A DNA stretch of 64,000 nucleotides. Source: Symbiodinium natans. Lineage: Eukaryota > Sar > Dinophyceae > Suessiales > Symbiodiniaceae. Each line of letters opens with the position of its first letter. The stretch's first letter is position 1. Positions 37,531 to 50,900 of the stretch are shown here, piece after piece. The notes under the pieces are model-generated. The model was not told where the DNA came from, ran no database searches, and saw only the letters and a list, made by a program, of their open reading frames with translations. The translations under genes were made by a program, and so were the position numbers. The DNA lies in the NCBI GenBank assembly GCA_905221605.1, contig CAJNDS010002142.1, forward strand, positions 571,001-635,000. Reading direction: 5' to 3'.

Positions 37531-40145
37531 TTGCGAGTGAAGGCCTAAAATCCTCAAACCCTACTTCTGAAACCCTGTAAACCCGAGAGGGCTAGGATTG
37601 GAGAACTGGGGGTGGGGGGGTTCGAAGTGCTTAAGAGCCTACCGATACTTTGACCAGCACCGAAACCCTAAGCCTTAAACCCGAAACCCTTATAATCCTC
37701 TTGGAATTCGAAGAAGCAAGTGCCCTGAGCACCCGCTTGAATTCTGCGCTTCAAGCCCGAAAACCAACTTCCCAAATCTCAGCCTGTACGCTATTCTACG
37801 GGTAATCCTTAGACCTAGACCCCAAACCCTAACCCTCAACCTTAAATCCCGAATCCTAAGCCCCAAACCCCAAACCTAAACCCTAAACCCTATAAACCCT
37901 AAACCCTATAAACCCTAAACCCTATAAACCCTATAAACCCTATAAACCCTATAAACCCTATAAACCCTATAAACCCTATAAACCCTATAAACCCTATAAA
38001 CCCTATAAACCTATAAACCCTATAAACCCTATAAACCCTATAAACCCTATAAACCCTATAAACCCTATAAACCCTATAAACCCTATAAACCCTAAACCCT
38101 AAACCCTAAACCCTAAACCCTACCCTGAACCCAGGGTTTGGGCCGAGATGCATGCCGAGGTACAGTCAGGGTGTTGAGGCCTCAGAGGTCTCCTTTTTCT
38201 TCTTCCTGCAGAGAGCCTTCACTGCACATGGCTGGGTTCAGAGGTCGAGGTTAAGGGTTTAGGGTTTAGGGGGTTGTTTAGGGTTAAGGTTTTAGGGTTT
38301 AGGGTTTAGGGTTCAGGGTTCAGGGTTCAGGGTTTAGGGTTTAGGGTAGTATTTCCTGACCTCTAGCATAGGGTTTGCAGGGTTATAGGGATTAGGCTTG
38401 AGGGTTTAGGCTTTTGGGTTTAAGGTGTAGGGTTTAGGGTTTAACGTTTAGGGTTAGCGCTTGAACCCCCAAGATTCCCAAAGCACTAAACCACCGAAAG
38501 TGCTGAACCCCTCAGCGCAGTCTTCACCAAAGATGCGCCAGGGGCCCGAAAGCTCAGAACCCAGTATAATCAAGCGCGCTCATGAACGAATGGAGTTGAA
38601 AACCCTAAACCCTAAACCCTAAACCCTAAACCCTAAACCCTAAACCCTAAACCCTAAACCCTAAACCCTAAACCCTAAACCCTAAACTCCAAATCGTTCT
38701 CTTCATCGAGGCATATCTGGCAAGGAAGCCCAGCAATCCAAGCGTTTTTTTTTGAAAGGATTGAGTTGAGTGTTGAACTTCGACGAGGGGTTTTGGCCGG
38801 GGTTTTTTGGGTTTAGGGTTTAGGGTTTAGGGTTTAGGGTTTAGGGTTTAGGGTTTAGGGTTTAGGGTTTAGGGCTTGGATTTCTGCAGTTTAGGGCCTG
38901 TGCCGAGACAGCACGCTGCTACCTGTCGAGCAAACTCAGCCCAAAGCTCCTCTAGTTGGCCCCCCCCCCCTTAATTCACCAAAACAAGGATCCCTACATG
39001 TAGCCCGTTTCAGGTTCAGGTACTTCACAAGCTCTCCAGCTTCTGTTCAACCCCCCAAACCTTAAACCCTAAACCCTAAACCCTAAACCCTAAACCCTAA
39101 ACCCTAAACCCTAAACCCTGAACCCGAGCTGAGGTTTGCTAAGCAACGAAAGTCCGCGGGAGGTTTGAGGAGTTCCGACATCCTCTGGTTGCCGAGCTAC
39201 AGAGCAGGCGCCAGATTCGCTTTTAATCCAAGTTAAAGGGTCCCCAAAACAAGCCAGGGAAGGGCCCCACGGGCAGAGAGGGGGAAGGTGCTGCCGGCGT
39301 TTTTTGGTCGGGAGATCCTGCTTTTGACGGTGCAGATTCCCCCCCCTTGCTCCCCTTTTCCTGCATCTAATGACCCAGCTGCAACTTTTATCGGCGATTG
39401 CATTTCAAGTGCCCTTCGGGGGCAGTGCTCAAGCTTCAGCCCCCGCTGTGGACTCGGCTCCTTGGCATCCTAGTGAGGAAGGAATAGCTTTTGTTAACTG
39501 TTCAGGGTTTAGGGTTTAGGGTTTAGGGTTTAGGGCTTACTGCAGCAAGCACCTTGTGGAGCATCTAATTGGGGGTGTAGGTGGTTTGAGGATACCCAGG
39601 GCGTCGCGTCCACGGCTGACAGCTGGCATCGCCCCTACCTGGCATGCTGTTTGAACTACTCAGACCAGGTCCAGGGTTCCCCCCGAATCTCGCGGTGTCT
39701 CCGCAGACCCCCGCGCTTGTGCACGCACTCTCTTGACGCTGTCCCCACCGAATTTTGAAGAGATGGACGGCTCCAGATATACAGTAGGCGTGGCTAGGCC
39801 CTTTTGGGATGCTCCGTACTGGGCGTCAAAGTGCCCCAGATCTTTGCCCGTCAGTGGCCTAAAAGCTGGGCAGACTGACTGTGGGATGCAGCCAGAGCCT
39901 GTACAAAGGTATGCGTCGGCAAGCCGCACAGGTGGTAGTACATCTACATTGTGATGCTTGCAGGTGGAGACCCTTGCTGCCAGCTTCCACTGCACAGGCA
40001 GAGATGGGTTGGCAGGGCTCAACGGATCGCCAGTTGAAGCTCTCGGTGGCCATCGAGAGCCGCACCCGATGCTACGAGACGTGAAAAGTCTGCGTCGCCC
40101 CACATGGGCTTGATGGGCTTGTTGGGCTTGGTTCGCAATTATGAA

Positions 40146-40191
<46 letters not shown>

Positions 40192-40487
40192 CGAAAAAAA
40201 ATATAAGTAGGTAAGTACCCTGCATAAGGTTATAAGCATATTTGCCATACTTGCAACTATCCATGAACCTCCGATTGCATGCTAACCCAAAACCTTTGGC
40301 TCCGAGGCCATTGGGCTCGTTTCGGGGTACTGGCCCGGGCCAGCACATGATGGTTTAGGGTAAACCCTAACCCCATCTAAGACCCGATCTGTAGGCGTTT
40401 AGATACGAAGGGCTTGGGATTCTTTGGGAAAGTCCCGCCCTAAACCTAAATCCTAAACCCTAAACCCTAAACCCTAATTTTTCCCAG
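37531..40487. other. Block between the two recognised genes
   Basis: No stop codon or start could be fixed here. Weak coding islands: 38708-38746 (EAYLARKPSNPS), 38900-38955, 39170-39225 and 39960-40083 (ending ..RCYET then TGA). Also holds the CCCTATAAA array, CCCTAAA arrays at 38600-38690 and 39062-39120, and a (GA)n tract at 40143-40195. Confidence 0.4.
37883..38094. repeat. CCCTATAAA nonamer array
   Basis: About 20 copies of a 9-bp variant, flanked on both sides by normal CCCTAAA units. Confidence 0.97.
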
Positions 40488-40548
40488 GCTACTTTTGGGT
40501 CCAGATTCCTGCACACTCAGGCTGCACCTCGCCGGCGCACGGCGAAAG
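40488..40548 (+). CDS. moaA: Possible upstream moaA exon (YFWVQIPAHSGCTSPAHGE)
   Basis: Acceptor CCCAG after CCCTAAA units, GC donor. Could be the N-terminal extension of moaA or the end of the preceding gene. Confidence 0.4.
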
Positions 40549-41915
40549 GCCCTTAAGAAGGGTTCATAGGGCTGAGGTTTGAAGATGTGAACATGGGATT
40601 TAGGGTTTAGGGTTTAGGGTTTAGAGCTTAGGGCTTAGGGTTTAGGGTTTTGGGTTTTGGGGTTTAGGGTTTAGGGTTTAGGGTGTAGGGTCGTACTGTA
40701 TTTAATCAAAGGCCGATGGGCAAGCAAACAGAACACCAAGCTTATTTTCGAGTAGCCCTAAGCCCCACACCGCGGATTCCGTTTTTGCCCTGGTTCCCAA
40801 CATGCTCAGAGCACCCTTCAGATCCGATCGCCCCCACCGACCCCTGCAGAGAGCGAATCCCAAAAGAGCCCTTCATTAGGGCCTGATCTTGGGTCTATAT
40901 CCCCCTTGGAAATTATTTTTTATTTCCGCTTATATAAAATCCAAGAGGATATTAAACATGATATGTTTATGAAGGTTCTAAGGGGAGTATAGGTTTAGGG
41001 GGTTTAGGATTTAGGGTTTAGGGTTTAGGGTTTAGGGTGATCTTTCGGAGGTGGCTAGCACGACGGCAGTGCACCCTTCCCTGGTGGACACGTTCGGACG
41101 CAGGACGGTGCTTGGGGGATAAGGGATTAGGGTTTAGGGTTCAGGGTTTAGGGTTTAGGCGGGGAGGGGAGGTTCGAACACTACACTTGCGAATGCTCTG
41201 TATTCACGTGACATGACAAATTGACGAATTTCAAACTGATTCGCACCATGCGCTTGTGACTTGCAGTGGGACTGGTAACTCGTAGACTTCCTCCGAAACT
41301 ACGCACCGTGGCTAAACCCTAAACCCCAAACCCTCATCCGAAACTCAGCTGCCATAAGCTGCCATCAAGGCACAGCTATCTGCGAGTGTCCCTGACGGAC
41401 CGGTGCAATCTGAAATGCCGCTTGCTCAGATTGCGTAACTCATAGCGACGAGGTCCCGGCAAGAACCCTCAGCGCTGCACGAGAAGACTGAACTTGGCAT
41501 AGGCAATGTGGGTATCCCCAGTTTGGGGTACCCTTAACATAGTCCCAAAACAGTGTTTAGGGTTTAGGGTGTAGGGTTTAGGGTTTAGGGTTTAGGGTTC
41601 TGGGAGCCCCCGAAGTGCACCCCTATCTTCGGAAGCCCCCCGTGTAGACCCGTAGGCTGTCGTAGCGGTGTCATGGGCACCAAGAGCGGAAGAGGAGCTC
41701 GAGCAATCGTCCCACTACTTGGCAGCCCCGTGGTACCCTGTACCCTTTTCTTGAATTCTGGGGGTTCCCTTATCAAGTAACCAACCAAAATCAGGGTGGC
41801 ATTATTATTCGTCTGGTCACGTCTCTAAGCTACAAAGACTATTCGTCATTGTTGTAGTGGCACTCGCCTCCTCATTGGCATTGGAGAGGGAGTGGTCGTA
41901 GTGGTCGCCGTCGCC

Positions 41916-41996
<81 letters not shown>

Positions 41997-44900
41997 TAGC
42001 AGGCAGCAGGAGTAAGCATCAGTAGGTGGTAGGTCAAAAGGAGCATCCTTGCACAAGGTCGCTACTGCATGCCGGAAGATGGAGAGGACCACTAGCTTTG
42101 CGACCGGATTGGGCGGTTATTGTGTAAAGGTTTTGCGGCTTAGGGTTGAACTAGAATTTAGGGTCTTCTGGGGTTGATTTGGAATTTGAAATTTCGATGT
42201 GCCCTGATCCGCGAGTGTACATATTGGGCGTCTTTTTGGGAATGCGGATGCTGAAGCACTGAAGACCTCATCTTATGCATCCAAGACCTTAAACCTGAAG
42301 CCCTATACACCTCAAGCTAAGCACGATATCACATGGTCACTTCTCTATATCACGGCACCTGTTTTGGGGTTACTTTTCTAAGGCGGTCTCTAACCAGGAC
42401 CGGGAGTAGGCCTTTTTTTCCTTTGTTGGTTGGGGTTCCCTTTCTACTCCCCTTAAAACCAAAAAGGCTACCCTTTTTGTTCCTAGGTTACTCCCGGGTC
42501 TAGCTAATATTCAGGGTACCCCAAAAGCCCAAAAGGGACCCTACTTGAAGGTTCATGGTACTTGCTAACCAATTATAGCTGTACTTATAACCTACTTATA
42601 ATACCCCTAAAGGGCCTTGTAGGGGTTAGCCCTATTATAAGTAGGGTTATAAGTACAGTTATAATTGGTTTTTAAGTCCCATGAACCTCCAAGTAATTTA
42701 GAGCCCCTTCTTCCCGAGGGACTGCAAGACTCCTCCGCAAAGGTGAAAGGATCCTTGGCCTCCTGAAGCACTCTTTTGAAGTTTTCCGAAGTTTAAGGTT
42801 TAGGGTTTAGGGTTTAGGGTTTAGGGTCTAGGGTTTAGGGTTTAGGGTTTAGGGTTTAGGGTTTTTGCGTTTTCAATGTTCAGTGGGGTCTTTCGAGTTT
42901 CAGGGCTTAGGGTATGGGACTCCTGGTTTTCGCAAATGCTCCGCGCTCGCGCAGGAAGTGTTCACTCCCACACCCGGTGGCAAAGTCCTCACAGCACAGG
43001 ACTGGGGAGGTGTGTGTGTGTGTGTGTGTGTGTGTGTTGTTGAGTTTACGCAGAGAGTCATGTATCCCCTTTGCTGAAGACTACACTCTAGTCATCTCTA
43101 ATTCATAGCAGGCCCTATATAAGCCTATATAGCTTCAGTATGCTAACAAAATCCGTTCTTGGGCATGAGCTCTCTGCGCGAGCCGCAACCTTGAATTCTG
43201 GCGGCATATTCTTGGAGTGGCTGAGTAGCTGAGTGGCTCTGCATTCCGCCACGCAGGGCTTCGTGAGCTCCTCATGTTGGCCCATTGCCATCGTAGATGC
43301 CCTAGATCACCCAAAGCCTTAGCAGAAGAAACCCTCATACCCCGATATCCTGATGTCCTCGTATCCTAATGCCCTCATACTTGTAACCTTATACCCTTTT
43401 GCCCTTAAACCCTTAACCCTGAACCCTACAAAACCCTACAAAACCCTACAAAACCCTACAAAGCCCTACAAAGCCCTACAAAACCCCACAAAAACCCTAC
43501 AAAACCCTACAAAACCCTAAACCCTAAACCCTAAAACCCTGTTCCGTGTGGAGTTCCTGGATGGCAGGAGATCGCCGCTGAAATTGCACACGACCCAATC
43601 GAAGCCCTCAAACTCCTCAACCCAAAATGCGGTCATTCAAACACACACACACACATGTGCATATGTATATACATATATAGATATAGATTTAGATATAGAT
43701 CTAGATCTAGATAGATATATCTCTATATATATATATATATGTGTATATATAGATATATTTATATATACATAAGCCAACGCCGTACACATCACCAGAGACC
43801 AGGAGTTGAACCGCATGCTGCGGCTATTCGTCCGCCTGGGTGTCAAGAAGGCTCCTAGGGGTTTGTCATTGTGAGACTCTCCAGTACAGGGAGCCCTCTA
43901 ACACCCTAAACCCTAAACCCTAAACCCTAGACCCTAAACCCTAAACCCTAAACCCTAAACCCTAAACCCTAAACCCTAAACCCTAAACCCTAAACCCTAA
44001 ACCGTAAGGAACGGAATTCTCATCAGAAAGCCACATCTATGGCATGGTAGCCTTCAAATGGAGGAACTAGACCACCCTTCAACCTTTTGAAAATAGTCCC
44101 GATTTACTTGCATGATACCTTAATAAGGAGGCAATTTTGGAATTGTTCAATATTTATTGCCAATTTTCAATTTACAAATGACTTCTAGTTACATTCCCAC
44201 TTTTTCAGCTAAATCAGGGCAATTGTGCCACAACAGCGGCCTCCACAACATGATATGTCAAACCTGGTGGAACCAAATCTCCGCTTGTGCCACCAAACGT
44301 CACCCTCACTCTGCCCTGAGCCAAAGACGAAGCCCATGGCATCCCAAGTACCCTCCTGCAATTGGGGTTTGGGGTTTAGAGGTTCAGGGGTTTGAGGGTT
44401 TGGGGGTTTGACGGTTTGAGAAGTTGCGGGCGTGAGGGTCCGGGTTTGAGGCTCTAACGGTTTGAGGGTTGAGGGTTCCAGGGTTTGAGGTTTAGGTTTT
44501 TCGTCAGGGTTGTTTGGCATTTAGGGTCCAAGGGTTGGTACCTTTTTTTTCAAACCTGCGGGGTGATGCAACATCCGTTGACCGCAAGACATACCAAACC
44601 TCGACTGCTGATTGAGGGTCCTACTTGTTGCTTGACTGTTCGGAAACTCTGTGCGTAAGGAGGAGGACCGACTGACGCAAATAGACAGCTTTTGCATGCT
44701 GGGTCGACTTCATGCCGAGTCGCCTTAGCAGTTTTTGATGCTCCCCTTGCAAGATTTCCATCTAACCTTGATACCAAAGTCTATATACATGAGAGATGGT
44801 TGTATTGTTTGCCCTGCACATTGCTGACAGCCTCGGTTCACGCTGCTTGCTTTGATCAGGGTTTAGGGTTTAGGATGGGTTGAGGGTTAAAGATCCGAAC

Positions 44901-47900
44901 TATGGGTCGAGAATCATGTTCCGCGACTTGGAAGTTGTGCGCAAGTAGGATGTAGCGCCCAGCTGCAACCCTAAACCCCAAACCCCAAACCCTAAACCCT
45001 AAACCCTAAACCCTAAAAGGTGAGGCTTACTGGCGGCGAGCCCACCACGCGAGGAGACTTCGCCCAGATCATGGAGGAGAGAGATTTCCCCGAGGTATAG
45101 GGGTTCAGGGTTTAGAGTTCAGGGTTCAGGGTTGAGGGTTGAGGGTTGAGGGTTCAGGCTGGTTTAGGGTTCAGGCTGGTTTAGGGTTTCGGATTTAGCG
45201 TTTAGGGGGTGAGCCCTAAACCCTAACCCCTTCCTTGTACAGGGGGTGCGGGGGAAGGAGGAGGGCGGAAAGGGAACAGAGCGCGGATCTTTGCACGGAA
45301 ACTGCCTTTTAGAAACTTTAGAGGGTGTGCAAGCTTGCTTTGGGTCCTGGAGGATGGTTCAAGAGGCCCCAAGGCCTCAGAAACCTCGGTTTGGGGTTAG
45401 GGTTTGGGGGTTAGGGTTTAGGCTTAGGGTTTAGGGTTATAGACCTTGCAGAGACGGCATTGGATGTCGCACCTCGCCTGGCGCAGGATATCGGTGAACT
45501 CAATGCCTGCCATTGCCCCAGAATTTCGGGGAATTTCAGGGCATGTACACCGTCATGACAGCATGACTTCTTTCCATCTGTGTCGCGAAGAGGGTCCGAT
45601 GAAGCAAATCTCAACGTTCTAGGGTTTGGGGTTTAGGGTTCCCTGATAAGCCCTCACCACACATGCCAGATGTCGACGCTGCTTTCAAGGTTGCATGTGT
45701 TGCACCCTAAAACTTCGACCCTGAAAGCCTTGTGCCCGCATTTGGCCCAGTTCCGTCAGAAGGCCATTGAGAAGTGTGTTCGAACCCGTCCTTCCACACC
45801 CTTCTGCAAGCCATCTAATATAGGGTCTACAAATATCATTCCCTTATGGTCCCTTTCTAAGTATACTTTATAAAGTCTAATTCTTAAGGCCCTGTATAGT
45901 AGCTACCAAAGGAAGCCGAAGGTCTGAAAGACTCAGCGCGGGGGTTTAGGGTTGGGGTTTCGGGCCCTCAGCCCTAAGCTCTACTTGGAGGTTCAGGTTA
46001 CTTATGAAGCAATTGCAACTGCACCTATAACCCACTTATGAGCCCCTTAAGTGCCTTAATATGGTTATAAGTACAGTTATAAGTACAGCTATAGTTGGTG
46101 AATAAGTGCCATGAACCTCCAAGTAAGCCCCGAAGCCCAGCAATGCCCCGAAGTGCGAGGCCTGCCAGAGCCGCTCGAGCTCGGCATCACGACGAATGGC
46201 GTGAGGCAGGTTTAGGGTTTAGGGTTTAGGGTTTAGGGTTTAGGGTTTAGGGTTTAGGGCTTATACTGGTAAGAAGAGGAACAGTCAGTAGGAACAAGAA
46301 GCAGACGAAGAATAAGACGCGGGAGCTCTCTAACCGATTGCCAGCAGCATCCACGGTACACACCCTATATTGGATTTCACATGAAGGATTCACATATGGT
46401 TTGAGGTACATACTGCCTAAGCCTGAAGCCCTGACAAACTAAAGGGGTATTGGGTTCTCTGGGTAACAGGAGGGGAGGCCTACGGAGTTGACAGGCCTTT
46501 AGGGCCTTTTAGGGTTTAGCGTTTAGGGTTTTTAGGGGTTAGGGCATTTCTTAGTGTTTAGGGCCTTCCCTAAACCCAAAATCCTAAACCTGATAAGTCT
46601 TAGGCTCTACATGTTTTTTGCTGGTTTTCTTAGGTCCCGGCGGGCTTCTGAGAAGCTGTTGAGCCCAACTGTGGTCCATGAGCCTGTGGATCCTCCAAGC
46701 CCTGGACTAGACAATATGCAGCGTCTGTAGGTTTAGGGTTTAGGGTTTATAGGGTCTTTAGGGTCTTGAGGGTTTTGAGGGTTTTGAGGGTTTTGAGGGT
46801 TTCGACTGTGTAGAGCCCTGGGCTCCCTTCTTAAACCCCCAAAGGGGGCCTCAAGCCCTAGGGATTTCGTGTTCGGGCTGGGCTCTACGAACGCGCCCCT
46901 TGGGCAGCCTCCCTTCGGGGACCCTATGCATGTATTTTAGGGTTTAGGGTTTAGGGTTTAGGGCTAGCGTGTGTAGAGTGTAGAGAGAGAGAGGGAAGCG
47001 AGAGAGAGAGGAGAGAGGAGAGAAATATAGGGCTCCGATTTATGGGCAATGAAGGGCCCATCGGTGCGTCGTTAGCTCCGGCAAGGAGTTCAACACCCTA
47101 GGGCCCCTGAAATGTAGGATATCGGGTTTTGGGGGTTTTGGGGTTTTGGGGGTTTTGGGGCTTTGGGGGGTTTTGGGGTTTGTGCGGTTTTGGGATTTGT
47201 GGGGTTTTGGGGTGTGGGGTCTCGGGGTTTTGGGGTTGTGGGTTAAGGGCTTATGGCTTAATAAGCTTATTGGTAGATATGTGGGTTTAGGGTCTAGGAG
47301 TTCAGGGTTTTCGGGTTTGGGGTTTGGGGGGTTTCGGCACAAAGCTGGGGATGCTGTTTCGGAGATGGAGCGCGGGGTCCCAATCATGCACAGATTTCAG
47401 CAGATCCCCTAAGGGGATCAAGGGCCTTGTGGTTGCGCCTCCTTCGTGCAGGCCAATGCCCCATGGTGAAGGTGCCAGGACTGGTATCTTATGCCCGAGC
47501 CCACCCTAAACCCTACACCCGAACCCCTAAACCCCTAAAGCCTAAACCCTCTCTCTCTCTCTCTATATATATATATACATACATAGAAAAAACCCAAAAC
47601 CTTGTATTCCCCCGGTAAAACGCCAGGCTCAAGAAGTTCCTTCCGCAGATGCGTGCAGCGGGATTGAGAAGCATCAATCTGAGCCGGAGCCTTATACACG
47701 AGGTTTAGGGTTTAGGGTTTAGGGTTCTGGGGTTTTGGGGTTTTGGGGTTTTAGGGTTTTAGGGTTTTTGGGTTTTAGGGCTTTAGGGTTTTAGGGTTTT
47801 AGGGTTTTAGGGTTTTAGGGTTTTAGGGTTTTAGGGTTTTAGGGTCAGGGTTTAGGGTTTAGGGTTTAGGGTTTAGGGTTTAGGGTTTAGGGTTTAGGGT

Positions 47901-50900
47901 TTAGGGTTTAGGGTTTAGGGTTTAGGGTTTAGGGTTTAGGGTTTAGGGTTTAGGTTGAAAGAACCCGGTATACCAGTCTTGATGGCCTGCGCATCGTGCC
48001 GCATACGCATGTCACACGTCAGTCTCCTGACTGCCCATAGCTTGCCGCAGCGCAGAGAGACCACAACTACTATTTGCTTAAGAGCCCCAAAAGATGTTGA
48101 GAAAAATATTCCCCTTTTTTACCCTTAGTAATGAAGCATATGTTTTTTGTTATCTATTTTTCGGGTTTCTAATGCAACTAGTAGACAAGGTGAGTTGTAA
48201 CCACGCTGTCGAAACTGAATGACTACAGGGTGTGCTGTTCATGGCATCTGTCAAACCGTCAGCTTTCCCAAGTTCAAGAGGCTCATTTAGGGTTTAGGGT
48301 TTAGGGTTTAGGGTTTAGGGTTTAGGAATGCCTCATATTTGGGACACTCAAATGGACACCATCATCTTGGAGAACTGGCGCCATGTGTTGGGATGTTCCC
48401 CCTTATGCTAACAGCCCTAGTAGGGATTATAGTACCCCCCCTTCCTGTTAGAATCCCTATTCAGGAGCTGTTAGTATAAGGGGGAACATCTCAACGCATG
48501 GCGCATGAGGTCTGGACACGCTGCAAGCGGCTAAGTTTCCGTTCTTGGCGGGGAAGCCGCTCGATTGGCACGTCCGGAGCTCGGGCATGCGGGTTATTTT
48601 AGGGTTATTAGAGTTTGTTAGGGTTGTTACGGTTTTAGGGTGGTTTTAGAGTTTTAGGGTGTTTAGGGTTGAGGAACTGAGAACTGGCTCCTGGTCGAGT
48701 GTTTGGTGGTCTTCGGACCTTCCTGGACCCCAATACTACGGGGTGTATAGTTTTTTTTTTTGAGTAATACTTCGCAGGTCTAACCTTAAACCCTAAACCC
48801 TGCCCAAATTCTCGAGAGTCTCGAGAGGTGTGGAAAGTAAAGTGCAGGTGCGGCGTCCAGAACACAGTCAGGGCCAGGGCAGTTCAGGCTGAGGGCTTGC
48901 CCCCCCAACTACTCTTAACAGGGCATTGGAGTGTGGAGTGTTAAGGGTTTAGGGCTTGAGGCTTAGGGCTTGGGGCTTCGGGCTTAGGGCTTAGGGCTTG
49001 GGGCTTAGGGTTTAGGGCTTAGGGTTTAGGGTGTAGGGCAGCTTGCCACAGGCACGCATCATGGACACCATGTACTCGGTTGCAGAGGAGCCAGTCTGCC
49101 CTGCGACACATGCATCAGTAATCTTCCTTGAGCTCCGTGGGGCGTAGGGTTTAGGGTTTAGGGTTTAGGGTTTAGGGTTTAGGGTTTAGGGCTTAGGTTT
49201 GTCTAGCTGCACCTGCTCCCACAGATGGTCCGTTCACGAGACACTGGGTGCCCTAAATATGAGGGTCCCTGTATCATAGTAGGAGCAGCATGGCATGGCT
49301 ATATAGGCCCAGACCAGGTTCTCTATAGCTCCCTAAACTACAGTGGTTCGTGTATAAAACTCAGTTTTTCTCAGAAGATTACCTAGAGTTCCAAGAGTGC
49401 CCGCTGGCTGCGTATAGGACTCTTGAGGGTTTACGATTTCGAGGTTTACCCCCTCAATCCTCCCTAAACCCTACACCTACATGGGGTAAAGGGTTTATAT
49501 TCGAGTACCAGAGAGCCCAATACCCTCATACTGAGGATCCCTATACAGTTTAAGGCATATGCCTCCTTTTTTAAGAGGTAGTTTGCTCCCTAAACTCTAA
49601 ACCCTAAACCCTAAACCCTAAACCCTAAACCCTAAACCCTAAACCCTGAACCCTGAACCCTGAACCCTGAACCCTGAACTCTGAACCCTGAACCCTGAAC
49701 CCTGAACCCTGAACCTAAGCCCTAAACCCTAAACCCTTAAGCATGTTGGGCCCTCTGGGTCATGCACCGCTGTGTCACCTACCAGGAGCCATTCTTCAAG
49801 CTGAAGCTCAACTGCGTACTCCTCAAAGGAGCCAATGAGGCCCCGGAAGAGGGTTTAGGGTTTAGGGGTTAGGGCTTAGGGTTTAGGGTTTAGGGTATGG
49901 AATGCCTAGTTCCCCAAGATACTGCCCACAAAATACTGGCGATGTAGCCCCAACATAACACGTACTCGACTGGCGTTCAAGGCTTTAGGGTTAAGCTTTA
50001 TGGTTGGGTCCTTGGCAGCTGTTGAGGATATATCGTCCAGGGCTTGAAGTTCAGCATTTGCGGTTTGGAGAAGAGGTTTCAGGCTTGCTGGGTGCTCCAG
50101 CCATTGCATACACTTTGTGATAAATGGGTACGTCCTAAAACCCCGTTTATGCACTCCTGAATGTAGGGAAACGCTTGGCATGTTCCCCCCTATATCAACA
50201 GTCCATATACTGGTACCTACGATTAGAATCCCTACTAAGGACTGTATGTTCACTGGGGGAACATCCCACGGAAGCCCCAATAGAAAGCCCATGTTGTGAA
50301 GCTTGAAGCGCCCGGACTTCTTAGATGCACAGTTCGGCACCACCAGGTCTCACAAGGTACTCTACATTAGTGGGCTTCGGGCTCCTAAAACCCAGCCCTA
50401 CTAACTTTCCAAATTTCCTAGCCGCTACTCCGAATGAGCCCTCGATCTTCGTGAAAAACCAAGGGGGTCCGAGCTCGCAGGTCCCAAACAGCCCCGCGCC
50501 CCTGCTCTGCATCCCTGATTTGCCGTAACCTTGGGTTTTTGGGTTTAGGGGTCAGGGGCTAAGTGTTAGGAATGTCCTCCCCCCTGAATGCCTTTCCGAG
50601 GACGAGGTGGGAGCTTTCGTGGATCTTACCGAGTCGCTGCCCATTGAGGCAGCATCTGCAGCACCTTATATAGAGCTCATTTCCTTCAGGGAGAATGTAC
50701 CTTAACCTATACAGGAGTCCTTACTATGATTTACAGCAGAATCCTGGTCCTGGTCCTCATTTCAATTTCAGGTGTGTTGAAGAGGAAGCTGTTGGATTTC
50801 AGCGCCTGCCGGGGGTGGGGGGGGGGGGGCGGTTAGGATTTAGGGTTTAGCGTTTAGGGTTTAGGGTTTAGGGCTTAGGGTTTAAGGTTGGAGAAGAGCT

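Noticed and set aside
34787-35192. Long Gly/Trp/Val and Pro/His/Thr frames on both strands.
   Set aside because: Pure C/A satellite; only the end (35079 on) is coding, in the + frame given.
39195-39232. Broken second copy of the moaA VRFLEF exon (CGCCAGATTCGCTTTT resembles 51513).
   Set aside because: About 15 shared bases and no further similarity.
39660-40103. 147-codon frame on the minus strand.
   Set aside because: No motif, no neighbouring minus-strand exon, and the + strand has a competing open frame; GC-rich DNA gives such frames by chance.
41817-42092. Poly-Cys or poly-Ala proteins on the minus strand.
   Set aside because: (CAG)n microsatellite inside a moaA intron.
46633-46737. 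moaA exon reading RRASEKLLSPTVVHEPVDP.
   Set aside because: Phase analysis joins 46205 directly to 47627 (TTNGV/RLKKFL), leaving no room for it.
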